The translations under genes were made by a program, and so were the position numbers. Below the pieces are notes generated by a model. It made no database searches. It worked only from the letters and a program-made list of their open reading frames with translations, and was not told where the DNA came from. Of a stretch of DNA of 64,000 nt, positions 1 through 9,197 are shown one piece after another. The stretch's first letter is position 1, and each line of letters begins with the position of its first letter. Source of the DNA: Pseudomonadota bacterium (lineage in GTDB: Bacteria > Pseudomonadota > Alphaproteobacteria > Rhodobacterales > Rhodobacteraceae); assembly GCA_021779835.1 (NCBI GenBank), contig JAJXZX010000003.1:62001-126000 (forward strand), read 5' to 3'.

Positions 1-2
1 CG

Positions 3-575
3 TTCTATTGCGACGCGCCGGGTAGCCTGACGCGGCGGTCGGCGCGCACTGTGCTGGATCTGGTGTTCCACCGGCTGACCACGTGGCTGGCACCGATCCT
101 TGTCTTTACGATGGAAGATGTCTGGCTGTCGCGCTTCCCGGAAGCGGGCGCGTCGGTGCATTTGCAGGACATGCCGGTGACGCCCGCCGATTGGCTGGAT
201 ACGCCGCTGGCCGCCAAATGGGACCGGTTGCGGCAGGTGCGGCGCGTGGTGACGGCGGCGCTGGAGGTGCAGCGCACGGCGAAGGTGATCGGTGCCAGCC
301 TTGAGGCCGCGCCAGTGGTGCATGTGGCGGACCCGGAGGTGCTGGCCATGCTGCATTCGGTCGATTTTGCCGACCTCTGCATCACCTCGGCGATCTCGAT
401 GACCGGCGATCCGATGCCGGAAGAGGCGTTCCGGCTGCCCGATGTGCCGGGCGTTGGCGTGGTGTTCGAGATGGCGGAGGGTGAGAAGTGCCAGCGCTGC
501 TGGAAAATCCTGCCCGATGTTGGCACGCATAAACACCCCTGCACCTGCGCGCGCTGCAACGCAGCCCTTGGGTGA
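3..575 (+). CDS. ileS: isoleucyl-tRNA synthetase, C-terminal part (5' end outside window)
   Basis: Charges tRNA-Ile with isoleucine in the cytoplasm. The open frame enters from the left edge with no start codon and reads FYCDAPGS, followed by a segment ending VLDLVFHRLTTWLAPIL, the anticodon-binding helical domain typical of class I IleRS. The C-terminus carries the zinc module CQRC-x13-CTCARC found at the end of bacterial IleRS. Only about 190 C-terminal residues are present; the HIGH and KMSKS catalytic motifs lie outside the window. It ends 42 bases before ogt on the same strand. Confidence 0.95.
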   Translation, partial: FYCDAPGSLTRRSARTVLDLVFHRLTTWLAPILVFTMEDVWLSRFPEAGASVHLQDMPVTPADWLDTPLAAKWDRLRQVRRVVTAALEVQRTAKVIGASLEAAPVVHVADPEVLAMLHSVDFADLCITSAISMTGDPMPEEAFRLPDVPGVGVVFEMAEGEKCQRCWKILPDVGTHKHPCTCARCNAALG

Positions 576-617
576 GGGGGCTTGCGCGGGGCCCATGTCC
601 CGCGCGATGCTGCGCCG

Positions 618-1070
618 ATGATCCGCGCATCGTTTGACACCCCGACCGGCCCGATCACTCTTGAGGAAAGCGCGGGCCGGATCGTGCGGCTGTGGTGGGG
701 GCGCGACGGCGACGGGACGTCAGAGGCGCTGGATGCGGCGCAGGGCCAGATTACAGAGTATTTTGCTGGGCGGCGGGAGCGGTTCGACCTGCCGCTAAAT
801 CTGCGCGGAAACGACTTTCAGGCGCGCTTTTATGGGGTTCTGCTGGCGATTCCCTATGGCGAGACGCGGACATACGGCGACATCGCGCGTGAGATGGCGG
901 TGTCGGCGCAGGCGGTCGGGCAGGCGTGCGGGGCCAATCCCATACCGCTTCTTGTGCCGTGTCACCGCGTGGTTGGCGCCAATAGCCTTGGCGGTTTTTC
1001 CGGTGGCACCGGGGTCGAGACCAAGGTGGCACTATTGCGGTTGGAGGGGGCGGCCGGTTTGCTGATCTGA
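618..1070 (+). CDS. ogt: methylated-DNA--protein-cysteine methyltransferase
   Basis: Direct-reversal DNA repair: a single cysteine accepts the alkyl group from O6-alkylguanine. The protein is 150 residues. The active-site motif PCHRV lies at residues 114-118 (nucleophile C115), and the preceding IPYGETRTYGDIA is the helix-turn-helix entry typical of the family. The ATG at 618 is preferred over an in-frame TTG at 582 because the 12 extra residues are unlike the family and MIRASFDTP begins the usual N-terminal fold. It lies just downstream of ileS and converges with pcs. Confidence 0.93.
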   Translation: MIRASFDTPTGPITLEESAGRIVRLWWGRDGDGTSEALDAAQGQITEYFAGRRERFDLPLNLRGNDFQARFYGVLLAIPYGETRTYGDIAREMAVSAQAVGQACGANPIPLLVPCHRVVGANSLGGFSGGTGVETKVALLRLEGAAGLLI

Positions 1071-1077
1071 ACCGCGC

Positions 1078-1770
1078 TCAGGCGCGCTGGGGCACGATCT
1101 GTTGCGCGATGCCAGCGAAAATCAGGTAAAGGCTGGTGATCATCAGACCGGTATGGATCAGCGCACCAGCCTGGAAATCGGTCCAGGCGGCCCAGGCTGC
1201 GAAAGCGGTCCACGCCAGCGCCATCGGCAACGAGACGTTGCGCCAGCGTTCGGTGCGGACCGGGTGGATGAACTTAAGCGGCGTGAACATGGTGACGGCG
1301 AGGATGACGACGACGCCCAAGGTCACGCTAAAATCGGGTTTCAGCGCGAAAAGGACCAGCGCGACCATGTTCCAGCAACTCGGGAAGCCGGAAAAAGAGT
1401 TGTCTTTCGTCTTCATCCGTCTGTCGGCGAAGTAGAGCACGCTGCCGTAGGTGATGACGAAGATGGCGATCCAGCCGGTCCAGCCGGGTAGCAGGCCCGA
1501 CTTGAAGAGTGCGAAAGCCGGGATGAAAACGTAGGTCAGGTAGTCGATGATGAGGTCAAGCAGCACGCCGTCGATTTGCGGGGCGTGGGTCTTGACGTCG
1601 TAGCGCCGCGCAAGCGGGCCGTCGATGCCGTCCACGATGAAAGCGACCACGAGCCAGAGGAACATCAGTGCCCATTTCGCCTCGACAGCCGCGAGCATGG
1701 CAACCATCGACAACACCGCGCCGGTCGCGGTGAGCAGGTGAACAGAATAGGCGCGTTGCTTGGCGGTCAT
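1078..1770 (-). CDS. pcs: phosphatidylcholine synthase
   Basis: Integral membrane CDP-alcohol phosphatidyltransferase that condenses CDP-diacylglycerol with choline to give phosphatidylcholine. The 230-residue protein has about eight hydrophobic segments. The metal-binding signature is D50-G51, A54-R55, D67-G68, D72 and D76, with the longer spacing typical of Pcs rather than PgsA or PssA. It converges on ogt with a 7-base gap. The presence of Pcs fits an alphaproteobacterium with phosphatidylcholine in its membranes. The function rests on family resemblance along the full length. Confidence 0.92.
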   Translation of the reverse strand: MTAKQRAYSVHLLTATGAVLSMVAMLAAVEAKWALMFLWLVVAFIVDGIDGPLARRYDVKTHAPQIDGVLLDLIIDYLTYVFIPAFALFKSGLLPGWTGWIAIFVITYGSVLYFADRRMKTKDNSFSGFPSCWNMVALVLFALKPDFSVTLGVVVILAVTMFTPLKFIHPVRTERWRNVSLPMALAWTAFAAWAAWTDFQAGALIHTGLMITSLYLIFAGIAQQIVPQRA

Positions 1771-1870
1771 GTGTGTTTGATGACCGAAACTACGCGGACT
1801 GGCAATGGTCGCGGCGAAATTTCCCGCGCTGGCCGGGCACGGACGCGCGCCAGGCCATTGGATATTGCGA

Positions 1871-2341
1871 TCAGAGCATCGCGGTCAGGACACTTTCGAT
1901 TTGCGACAGGATGCCGCCCGCCGTGCCGTTGGCGCTGGCCGTCGTGTTTGTTGCGGATGGGCTGGTGGTGGTCGAGCTTGCGGCGGTGCTGTTTGCCGTT
2001 TTCGCCGTGGCCGCGGTGCCATTTGTTGCAGGCGCAGTGCCAGGTGCGGTCGGCGCAGCCGTGGTGCCCGTTGCAATTCCGCCGGAAAGGTCGGTCAGCG
2101 CGGACAGGATCGACTGCAGGATCGAGGCAATTGAATTCTGCCCGTTGGCGGTCGATGCGGCAGAGGAACTGCGACGATGGTGGCCGCCGCCGGAACCGGT
2201 GCTGCCATCGTTGTCACCATCGCTGTTGGTTGGCGTTGCGGCCGTGGTCGCGGTGGTTGTGGTGGTCGCAGAGCTTTGGTTCGCCGACGTGAGCGGCGAT
2301 GGCATCCGCGATAGCGATGTATAGGAGACTGAAAGGGACAT
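1871..2341 (-). CDS. hypothetical low-complexity Ser/Thr/Ala-rich protein
   Basis: I do not recognise this 156-residue protein. It is dominated by Ser, Thr, Ala, Gly and Asn tracts (for example ATTTTTATTAATPTNSDG) and has no Cys. Two short hydrophobic amphipathic stretches stand out: SIASILQSILSALTDL near the middle and GILSQIESVLTAML at the very C-terminus. No classical signal peptide or clear membrane helix is visible. A purine-rich AAGG lies upstream of the ATG. It sits alone between xerC and pcs on the same strand. The coding assignment is likely but not certain, because low-complexity frames arise easily at this GC content. Confidence 0.55.
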   Translation of the reverse strand: MSLSVSYTSLSRMPSPLTSANQSSATTTTTATTAATPTNSDGDNDGSTGSGGGHHRRSSSAASTANGQNSIASILQSILSALTDLSGGIATGTTAAPTAPGTAPATNGTAATAKTANSTAASSTTTSPSATNTTASANGTAGGILSQIESVLTAML

Positions 2342-2456
2342 GGGGTTGGACCTTGAACCAGATAAACTCCCCCCAGTCTTGCGCGTGAGATATTAGCGAA
2401 TAGTTGCCGCGCCCGGCCCGAGGCGGCCGAAATGCGCACAATTTTAGCCAATCGCG

Positions 2457-3380
2457 TCAGGCGCGCGGATGGGCGCGGTCGTAGACCTCCATCAGGCGGG
2501 CGGTGTCCACGGCGGTATAGGCCTGCGTGGTGGACAAAGAGGCGTGGCCCAGCAGTTCCTGAATGGCGCGCAAATCGCCACCGGCAGACAGCAGGTGCGT
2601 CGCAAAGGAATGGCGCATCGCATGGGGCGTGGCGGTGGCGGGCAGGCCAAGCTGCATCCGCGCGCGCTCCATCGCTTTGGCGATCAGACGGGGCGACAGG
2701 GCGCCGCCGCGCGCACCGCGAAACAGCGGCTCGGGCCGGGTGAGGGGGACCGGGCAAAGGCGGACATACTGGGCAACGGCGGTGCGCGCAGCCGGAATCA
2801 CCGGAACGATGCGTTCCTTGCCGCCCTTGCCACGGATGCGCAGGGTATCGGGTAGCGGGCTGTCGGCGCCGGTCAGCGACAGCGCTTCGGATATGCGCAA
2901 GCCACAGCCGTAGAGCAGGGTAACTACGGCGGCGTCGCGCGCGTTGATCCAATCGTCGGTCGATTGGTCGCCCACCGTTTCAATCATCGCGGCGGCGGCG
3001 TCTTCGGCCAGCGGGCGCGGCAGTTTGCGGCGGAATTTGGGGCTTCTGGCGGCAAGGATCACGGTGGCGTCGAAGCCCTCACGCTCTGCCAGCCAGCGCA
3101 GGAAGCCCTTGACCGCCGACAGCGCGCGCGCGAGCGAGCGGGCGGCGACGCCCCGGCCACGTTCATGCGCCATCCAGGCGCGCAAATCGGATTGGGTGAG
3201 GCGCGACAGGGGGCCAAGGCCCAAGGGTTCGCCATGATGCTGGACGAGGAAGGAGAGGAAGCCGGTCACATCGGTTCGATACGCGGTGATGGTGTTTTTC
3301 GCGGCCCCGTCAAGCGAGGCAAGGTGCGCCAGCCACGCGGCCAGCGCATCGCGCTGAGCCGGTGACAGGGACAGCGTCAT
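2457..3380 (-). CDS. xerC: tyrosine recombinase XerC
   Basis: Chromosome dimer resolution at dif together with XerD. The 307-residue protein has an N-terminal SAM-like core-binding domain (about residues 10-100) and a catalytic domain. The full catalytic set is visible: R162 in CGLRISE, a Lys in GKGGKER (185-190), H253 and R256 in HAMRH, H279 in LGHASLSTTQ, and Tyr288. Its start overlaps the stop of the DUF484 gene by four bases (ATGA), so the two are co-transcribed, as xerC and DUF484 genes often are. Size and context argue against a phage integrase. Confidence 0.94.
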   Translation of the reverse strand: MTLSLSPAQRDALAAWLAHLASLDGAAKNTITAYRTDVTGFLSFLVQHHGEPLGLGPLSRLTQSDLRAWMAHERGRGVAARSLARALSAVKGFLRWLAEREGFDATVILAARSPKFRRKLPRPLAEDAAAAMIETVGDQSTDDWINARDAAVVTLLYGCGLRISEALSLTGADSPLPDTLRIRGKGGKERIVPVIPAARTAVAQYVRLCPVPLTRPEPLFRGARGGALSPRLIAKAMERARMQLGLPATATPHAMRHSFATHLLSAGGDLRAIQELLGHASLSTTQAYTAVDTARLMEVYDRAHPRA

Positions 3381-4084
3381 TGCAGCCAGCGCCGCATGGT
3401 GCGTTCAAACACGCCCGCAAAGAACGCCAACAGATCAGTGCCTTGCGCGGCTTTGAAGTGGTGAGGATCCTCTGCCCCGAAGGCCAGCATGCCGGGCAGG
3501 CGACCCTTGCCGAAGTCCAGCTTCATCAACGCCTCGGAATGGATGAAACCCGCGGTCTCGCCATAGATCGAGTCGTCGCTCGGGAAGGTCTGGCGCAGGG
3601 TGACAGTGCGCGAGGGGATTTTGCGACCGGCAAGGATATAGGTCTCGATAAACCCCGGCTCGGCAACGCAGAGTACGTTGCCAAGGCGGCGCAAGGTCGG
3701 GTCTTCGTCGCTCTGCACGGTTTCCAGCACCAGCCGGACGCTATCGACGCGCAGGATCTGGGCGACCTCGGTGCCAAGGTTGGTGAGGAATTCCTCGAAC
3801 GTCACCGGGTCGAGCATACGCAAAACGGCGCGGTGAATCTGGTTGGTGCCGGCGAGGTTTTCATAAGCGGCGGCGATTACCGAACGATGGGTGTCTTCCA
3901 GCCGGTCAAGCCGCCCCTCCAGCCGTTCCATCGCGATGCCGCGCAAATCGACGACGTTGGAGCCAAGCGCGCGTTCGTTCGCGGCGATCAGCGCGCGCAT
4001 CACGTCGTGGTTTTCCAGCACAACCTCGGGGTCTGCCAGAATGCGTTCGCGAATTGCGTCGTCGATCGGTGCCGTCTCAGCCAT
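3377..4084 (-). CDS. DUF484 family protein
   Basis: A 235-residue cytoplasmic protein of the DUF484 family, GAF-like in fold and commonly encoded next to xerC; its biochemical role is not established. The N-terminal region IRERILADPEVVLENHDVM is characteristic, followed by a coiled-coil segment with ERLEGRLDRLEDTHRSVI and a GAF-like C-terminal half. The ATG at 4084 (MAETAPIDD) is chosen over an in-frame upstream codon near 4234 because the extra residues are low-quality and overlap the neighbouring aldo/keto reductase gene. It is the first gene of a two-gene unit with xerC. Confidence 0.88.
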   Translation of the reverse strand: MAETAPIDDAIRERILADPEVVLENHDVMRALIAANERALGSNVVDLRGIAMERLEGRLDRLEDTHRSVIAAAYENLAGTNQIHRAVLRMLDPVTFEEFLTNLGTEVAQILRVDSVRLVLETVQSDEDPTLRRLGNVLCVAEPGFIETYILAGRKIPSRTVTLRQTFPSDDSIYGETAGFIHSEALMKLDFGKGRLPGMLAFGAEDPHHFKAAQGTDLLAFFAGVFERTMRRWLQ

Positions 4085-4190
4085 GCCTGCCTCAGTCTTT
4101 ATGGGGGCTGGCACGGGGCCGCCCACCTTGGTGTTTTGCGAAACTATACACGAATGTGCGCGCAAGGCATCAAGATATTGGCGAGGTGGG

Positions 4191-5180
4191 TTATTTCCGC
4201 TCGCTGTCGAGATGGGCGAGTTGGGCGGCTGCATAGCGCCCGCCTGCTATGGCATCTTTGGGGATGGCCGCATCCAGCGTTGCAATCTCTCCGGGGCTGA
4301 GGGTCAGGCCCTGCGCGCCAAGCGCCTCGTCCAGCCGGTCGCGGCGGCGGGCGCCGATCAGCGGCACGATGTCGTTGCCGCGCGACAGCACCCATGCGAT
4401 GGCAATCTGCGCCACGGTGGCCGCGCGGGCCTCGGCCAAGGCGCGGATATGATCGACCAGTGCAAGGTTGCGGGCAAGGTTGTCGGCCGCAAAGCGCGGG
4501 TAGTTTGCGCGCAGATCGCCGGGGGCGGTAGAGCCGGTCCAGTGCCCGCCGATCAGCCCGCGCGACAGCACGCCATAAGCGGTGATGCCGATGCCCAATT
4601 CGCGGCAGGCGGGCAGAATTGCGTCCTCGATCGAGCGGGTCACCAGCGAATACTCGATTTGCAGGTCGCAGATCGGGTGGACGGCGGCGGCGCGGCGCAG
4701 GGTGCCGGAGCCGACCTCTGACAGGCCGATGTGACGGACATAGCCCGCCTTTACCATATCGGCGATGGCGCCGATGGTATCTTCGATCGGAACGTTGGGG
4801 TCGAGGCGGGCGGGGCGGTAGATGTCGATATGATCGGTGTTCAACCGCCTAAGCGTATAGGCCAGCGCGGTTTTCACCGCTGCGGGGCGACCGTCAAAGC
4901 CGATCCACGTGCCGCCCGGATCACGCAGCGCGCCGAATTTCACCGACAGCAACGCACGGTCGCGTTTGCCCTTCAGCGCCTCGGCGATCAGCATCTCGTT
5001 ATGGCCCATGCCATAGAAATCGCCGGTGTCCAGCAGGGTGATCCCCGCCTCCATCGCGGCGTGGATGGTGGCGATGCTCTCGTCGCGGTCCGCGGGGCCG
5101 TAGAAATCCGACATCCCCATGCAGCCTAGGCCAAGGCCCGAGGTGAGCGGGCCGGTCTTGCCGAGTGTCCGTTGCTGCAT
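4191..5180 (-). CDS. aldo/keto reductase with an altered catalytic residue
   Basis: NADPH-dependent oxidoreductase fold of the AKR superfamily, 329 residues, full length. It begins with the usual [19 protein letters not shown] and carries D51 and Y56 ([12 protein letters not shown]) and K81 (SVKFG). At the fourth catalytic position, normally His in a QHR-D context, the sequence is YRPARLDP with Ala124. Downstream, GLSEVG and [10 protein letters not shown] match the YakC-like group. Whether the protein still reduces carbonyls is unclear because the proton-relay His is missing. It stands alone, upstream of the DUF484-xerC unit and on the same strand. Confidence 0.87.
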   Translation of the reverse strand: MQQRTLGKTGPLTSGLGLGCMGMSDFYGPADRDESIATIHAAMEAGITLLDTGDFYGMGHNEMLIAEALKGKRDRALLSVKFGALRDPGGTWIGFDGRPAAVKTALAYTLRRLNTDHIDIYRPARLDPNVPIEDTIGAIADMVKAGYVRHIGLSEVGSGTLRRAAAVHPICDLQIEYSLVTRSIEDAILPACRELGIGITAYGVLSRGLIGGHWTGSTAPGDLRANYPRFAADNLARNLALVDHIRALAEARAATVAQIAIAWVLSRGNDIVPLIGARRRDRLDEALGAQGLTLSPGEIATLDAAIPKDAIAGGRYAAAQLAHLDSERK

Positions 5181-5255
5181 GGGATGGCCTTTTGCGCTGA
5201 AAGCTATGGCAGGGTGCCGCCCCTCGCCGGGGCGAAAGGCGGCACGGTCAGGCGA

Positions 5256-5909
5256 TCAGAGGATCTTTTGCCCGGTCTTTGCCCAGTCTTTCATGAACTG
5301 CGTGAGGCCCGCGTCGGTCAGCGGATGGCTGGCCAATTTGCGGATCACCTCCGGCGGCGCGGTCATCACGTCGGCACCGATGCGGGCGCATTCGGCAACG
5401 TGGTTCGGCGTGCGGATCGAGGCGGCAAGGATCTGCGTCTCGAACCCGTAGTTGTCGTAAATCTGGCGGATGTCGGCGATCAGTTCCAACCCGTCGAGGT
5501 TGATGTCGTCCAGACGCCCGATGAAGGGCGAGATGAAGGTGGCACCGGCTTTCGCGGCCAACAGCGCTTGATTGGGCGAGAAGCACAGGGTGACGTTCAC
5601 CATATTTCCCTCGCCCGACAAGACCTTACAGGCCTTGAGGCCATCCCAGGTCAGCGGCACCTTCACGGCGATGTTCGAGGCGATCTTGGCCAGCTTGCGT
5701 CCCTCTGCGATCATTTCGTCGGCGGTCAGCGACACGACCTCGGCAGAGACCGGGCCCGAGACGATGCCGCAGATTTCCTTGGTGACTTCAAGAATATCGC
5801 GGCCCGATTTCAGGATCAGCGAGGGGTTGGTGGTGACGCCGTCCACCATGCCCAAAGCGTTTAGCTCGGTGATGGCGGCGACGTCGGCGGTGTCAACGAA
5901 GAATTTCAT
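5256..5909 (-). CDS. transaldolase / fructose-6-phosphate aldolase family protein
   Basis: Class I aldolase acting on sugar phosphates, probably the short transaldolase type of the non-oxidative pentose phosphate pathway. The 217-residue length matches the FSA/TalC group. N-terminal [10 protein letters not shown], the GVTTNPSL motif and the Schiff-base lysine K83 in NIAVKVPLT are all present. The ATG at 5909 is preceded by AGGAT at suitable spacing; an upstream in-frame start would add 20 residues unlike the family. The gene diverges from priA, whose start is 83 bases away. Transaldolase versus F6P aldolase activity cannot be decided from sequence alone. Confidence 0.9.
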   Translation of the reverse strand: MKFFVDTADVAAITELNALGMVDGVTTNPSLILKSGRDILEVTKEICGIVSGPVSAEVVSLTADEMIAEGRKLAKIASNIAVKVPLTWDGLKACKVLSGEGNMVNVTLCFSPNQALLAAKAGATFISPFIGRLDDINLDGLELIADIRQIYDNYGFETQILAASIRTPNHVAECARIGADVMTAPPEVIRKLASHPLTDAGLTQFMKDWAKTGQKIL

Positions 5910-5991
5910 GCGCGTATCCTCTTGGGTTGCGGCCTTGGTCGGGCGATGTATTACCGCAAGGGGGATCAAGTCGAAAGCCCTAAGGAGTTAG

Positions 5992-8190
5992 ATGGTGACG
6001 GCAGGCGGGTATTTCGAGGAAGGCGCCTTGGTCGGCGTGCTGACAACCCAGCCGCTGGGCCGCGTGCTTGACTACAAGGCGCCCGAGGGCGGCTGTGTAG
6101 AGGGCGCCTATGTCGAGGTGCCATTGGGTCCGCGGCGGGTGATGGGGGTGGTCTGGGGGCCGGGCGAGGGAAAGTTTGACCCCGCGAAGGTGCGCTCTGT
6201 CACCCGAGTGCTGGACGCCGCGCCGATGCAGGAGGAGTTGCGGCTGTTCCTGACGCGCGCGGCGGACTACACGCTGACGCCCTTGCCCGCCATGCTGCGG
6301 CTGGCGACCCGCGCGCCGGGTTTGGGCGACAGCCCGATGACGCGGCGGATTTACCGGCTGGGCGAGGCGGTGCCAGAGCGGCGGACCGATGCGCGCGCAC
6401 GGGTGCTGGAGGTGCTGCGCGATCACGGTGGGCTGGCCTTCACCTTGGGCGAATTGTCGGGGTTGGCGGGGGTGACGACCTCGGTCATCAAGGGGTTGGT
6501 GGCGCAGGGGGCGGTGCTGGAAGAAGACGCGCCGCGCGACTTGCCCTATGCGCGGCTCGACCCGGAACTGGCCGGGCAGGTGCTGACGGCGGATCAGGCG
6601 CTGGCGTCCGAGGCCTTGCGAAAGGCAGTAGCCTCAGGGACTTACGGCACGACGCTGCTGAAGGGCGTCACCGGATCGGGCAAGACCGAGGTCTATCTGG
6701 AGGCGGTGGCGGAGTGTCTGGCGCGGGGGCGGCAGGCCTTGGTGTTGCTGCCGGAAATCGCACTGACGGCGGGGTTTCTGACGCGGGTCGAGGAACGCTT
6801 TGGCGCGCGGCCAGCGGAATGGCATTCGGGTGTTACCGTCACCGAGCGGCGGCGGTTGTGGCGGATGGTGGGCGAAGGCGGTGCGCAACTGGTAGTGGGC
6901 GCGCGGTCGGCGCTGTTTTTGCCGTTCCGCGATCTGGGGCTGATCGTGGTCGATGAAGAGCATGACACCTCCTACAAGCAAGAGGATGGCGTGCTGTACA
7001 ACGCGCGCGACATGGCGGTTTTGCGCGCCTCTATCCTGTCGGCGCAGGTGGTTCTGGCCTCTGCCACGCCCTCGCTGGAGACTTGGGTGAACGCCGAGGC
7101 GGGGAAATACACGCGCCTTGATCTGCCGTCGCGCTTTGGCGTGGCGGAGTTGCCGGTGATGCGGGCGATCGATATGCGGATGGAAAGCCTGCCAGCGAAC
7201 CGCTGGATTTCACCGACATTACAACGACATGTGACGGCGCGGATGGAGCGTAAGGAGCAGTCGTTGTTGTTCCTGAACCGCCGCGGCTATGCACCGGTGA
7301 CGATTTGCCGGGCCTGCGGGTATCAGATCGGCTGCGATCATTGCGATGCGCGGATGGTGGAGCATCGGTTCCTCAAGCGGTTGGTGTGCCATCAGTGTGG
7401 CGAGACGAAACCTATGCCGGTGGCCTGCCCTTCGTGCGGGGTGGAGGGGAAGCTGGCGCCGGTGGGGCCGGGGGTGGAGCGGTTGGCGGAGGAGGTGGCG
7501 GCGGTGTTCCCGGCGGCGCGGGTGGCGGTGCTGTCGTCGGACCTTTTCGGCTCTGCCCGCGCGTTGAAAGAGCAGATCGAGGCGATTGCGGCGGGGGCGG
7601 CGGACATCATTATCGGCACACAACTGGTGGCAAAAGGCCATAACTTTCCGTATCTTACGCTGGTGGGCGTGATTGATGCGGACCTTGGGTTGCAGGGGTC
7701 GGACTTGCGGGCGGCGGAGCGGACGTTTCAGCTGATGCGGCAGGTGGCGGGGCGGGCAGGGCGGGCGGAATTGCCGGGCGAGGCCTTGTTGCAGACGTTT
7801 CAGCCCGAACATCCGGTGATCCGCGCCATTCTGTCGGGCGATGAAGAAGGCTTTTGGCGCGCCGAAGCGGCAGAGCGCAAGGCCGCCGGGGTGCCGCCCT
7901 ATGGGCGGATGGCGGGGATCATCCTAAGCTCGCCTGACGTCGCGCAAGTGTTTGATTTTGGATCGGAATTGGCGCGGCGAGACGGGCCGTTGCGCGCGAT
8001 TGGGGCGGTGGTTTTCGGCCCTGCACCGGCACCGATTGCCCGCGTGCGGGGGCGGCATCGGGTGCGATTGCTGGTCAAGGCGGAGAAGGGCGCGCCCTTG
8101 CAGGCGGCGCTGGCGCAATGGGTGGCGCAGCTGCGCGCGCCGGCCAATTTGCGCGTGGCGATAGACATTGATCCGCAGAGTTTTCTGTGA
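5992..8190 (+). CDS. priA: primosomal protein N' (replication restart helicase)
   Basis: Superfamily 2 3'-to-5' DNA helicase that reloads the replisome at stalled forks. The 732-residue protein has an N-terminal DNA-binding domain, Walker A GVTGSGKT (about 225-232), the DEEHD Walker B box, and the zinc-binding insertion with paired cysteines (CRACGYQIGCDHC, then CHQC and CPSC). The helicase C motif QLVAKGHNFPYLTLVG follows. A strong AAGGAG lies five bases upstream of the ATG. It diverges from the aldolase gene. Confidence 0.96.
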   Translation: MVTAGGYFEEGALVGVLTTQPLGRVLDYKAPEGGCVEGAYVEVPLGPRRVMGVVWGPGEGKFDPAKVRSVTRVLDAAPMQEELRLFLTRAADYTLTPLPAMLRLATRAPGLGDSPMTRRIYRLGEAVPERRTDARARVLEVLRDHGGLAFTLGELSGLAGVTTSVIKGLVAQGAVLEEDAPRDLPYARLDPELAGQVLTADQALASEALRKAVASGTYGTTLLKGVTGSGKTEVYLEAVAECLARGRQALVLLPEIALTAGFLTRVEERFGARPAEWHSGVTVTERRRLWRMVGEGGAQLVVGARSALFLPFRDLGLIVVDEEHDTSYKQEDGVLYNARDMAVLRASILSAQVVLASATPSLETWVNAEAGKYTRLDLPSRFGVAELPVMRAIDMRMESLPANRWISPTLQRHVTARMERKEQSLLFLNRRGYAPVTICRACGYQIGCDHCDARMVEHRFLKRLVCHQCGETKPMPVACPSCGVEGKLAPVGPGVERLAEEVAAVFPAARVAVLSSDLFGSARALKEQIEAIAAGAADIIIGTQLVAKGHNFPYLTLVGVIDADLGLQGSDLRAAERTFQLMRQVAGRAGRAELPGEALLQTFQPEHPVIRAILSGDEEGFWRAEAAERKAAGVPPYGRMAGIILSSPDVAQVFDFGSELARRDGPLRAIGAVVFGPAPAPIARVRGRHRVRLLVKAEKGAPLQAALAQWVAQLRAPANLRVAIDIDPQSFL

Positions 8191-8280
8191 GCAGGGCCGG
8201 TTTGAGCCGTATGGTAATCGTATGTATTTCGTATGTTTTCCATGCGCATGATTGTGCGGCGGGCGCGCCGTTGGGCGACC

Positions 8281-8316
8281 GGGGAATTTGAGTATTTTTG
8301 CCAAGAAGAAATGGAA
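8281..8316 (+). repeat. intergenic repeat, GTATTTTT-CCAAGAAGAA subtype
   Basis: The stretch GAGTATTTTTGCCAAGAAG resembles, on the opposite strand, the element at 13973-14015 and more distantly the GGATATTT-GGCCAAAGCAA elements at 13927, 33324 and 49027. It lies in the 149-base gap after priA. No protein is encoded. Repeats of this kind are widespread between genes in Rhodobacteraceae, and their role is unknown. Confidence 0.55.
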
Positions 8317-8339
8317 GCGGGCGCGGGCGGTTGGGCGCC

Positions 8340-8711
8340 TCAGGTGCGGTTGCCGATGCGGCCGAGGTGGGTGATGGAAAAGTCCTCGGGGGATTTCAGG
8401 CCGTAGCCGAACATGCGGTCGAAGCCGGAATGGGCGAGCCACAGCGCGCCGAGTTGGGCAAGGAGCGGCTGCGGGGCGATCAAGCCGATGGCCAAAAGCG
8501 CGGTGCCGAAGGCGTAAACGTGGACGGCGTTATAGACAAAGGCACCCGGCTTTGGCCCGAGGAGATAGGCGAGGAAGCTGAGATCGGGCGCGAAGAACAG
8601 CACGAGCGCTAGCCAAGTGGACAGGGCGGTGTTGTCGTGTCCGACGAGGGCGAGGCCGGAGATAAAGACAACGAGCCCCTCGACGCGTTGCCAAAGGACA
8701 GCTTTGGGCAT
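8340..8711 (-). CDS. DUF4260 family membrane protein
   Basis: A 123-residue integral membrane protein with about four hydrophobic segments (LVVFISGLALVG, WLALVLFFAPDLSFLAYLLG, YAFGTALLAIGLIA and a final amphipathic part). The sequences HDNTALSTW, GPKPGAFVYNAVH and AHSGFDRMFGYGLK are characteristic of the DUF4260 family, whose function is unknown. It is a single gene converging on priA. Confidence 0.82.
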   Translation of the reverse strand: MPKAVLWQRVEGLVVFISGLALVGHDNTALSTWLALVLFFAPDLSFLAYLLGPKPGAFVYNAVHVYAFGTALLAIGLIAPQPLLAQLGALWLAHSGFDRMFGYGLKSPEDFSITHLGRIGNRT

Positions 8712-8822
8712 GGAACGCTCCTATGATCCGCGAGCGTTAGGCTAGCGGCTGAGCGCGAAGGCGGCAAGCGGGGCCGGGGTGGGCGCGCGGGGAAAAGCGC
8801 GCCCAAGGTGGTGTGCGAACGA

Positions 8823-9197
8823 TCAGGGGTGGGCGAGGTGCCAGACGCCCTTGACGCCGTCGCCGGTCATATCGCCCTTGGCCTTGTCCTGGATGAAGGT
8901 GTAGAGCGGCGCGCCCTTATAGGTCCATTGCAGGGAGCCGTCGGCGCGTTTGAGGATGCCCCAATCGCCCGACGCCTTGTCCGAGGCTGTGGCAGCGAGC
9001 GGCGGCCAGTTGGTGGCGCAGGGGCCGGAGCAGGCAGACATGCCGCCCTTGTCCATCGCGAAGGTGTAAAGCGACATGCCGGCGGGGTTGGTGAGGATCT
9101 TGCCCTTGGCGCTGTCAGCGGTCATTGCCGGGTCGGCGAGCGCGAAGTTGGGCAGCGAGAGGGCGAGTGTGAGAAGCAGGGCAAAGCGGGTTTTCAT
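8823..9197 (-). CDS. secreted COG4315-type repeat protein (predicted lipoprotein family)
   Basis: A 124-residue exported protein. It has an N-terminal signal peptide (MKTRFALLLTLALSLPNFALA) and then two copies of the secreted repeat: LTNPAGMSLYTFAMDKGGMSAC with CATNWPP, and WTYKGAPLYTFIQDKAKGD. There is no lipobox Cys at the cleavage site, so it is likely periplasmic rather than lipid-anchored. GGAGGAA lies six bases before the ATG at 9197, which decides the start. Family function is unknown. It diverges from prmA. Confidence 0.87.
   Translation of the reverse strand: MKTRFALLLTLALSLPNFALADPAMTADSAKGKILTNPAGMSLYTFAMDKGGMSACSGPCATNWPPLAATASDKASGDWGILKRADGSLQWTYKGAPLYTFIQDKAKGDMTGDGVKGVWHLAHP

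Noticed and set aside
2457-3380. Phage-type integrase
   Set aside because: The protein length, the context with the DUF484 gene and the residue pattern are those of housekeeping XerC; no att-like repeats or phage genes are nearby.
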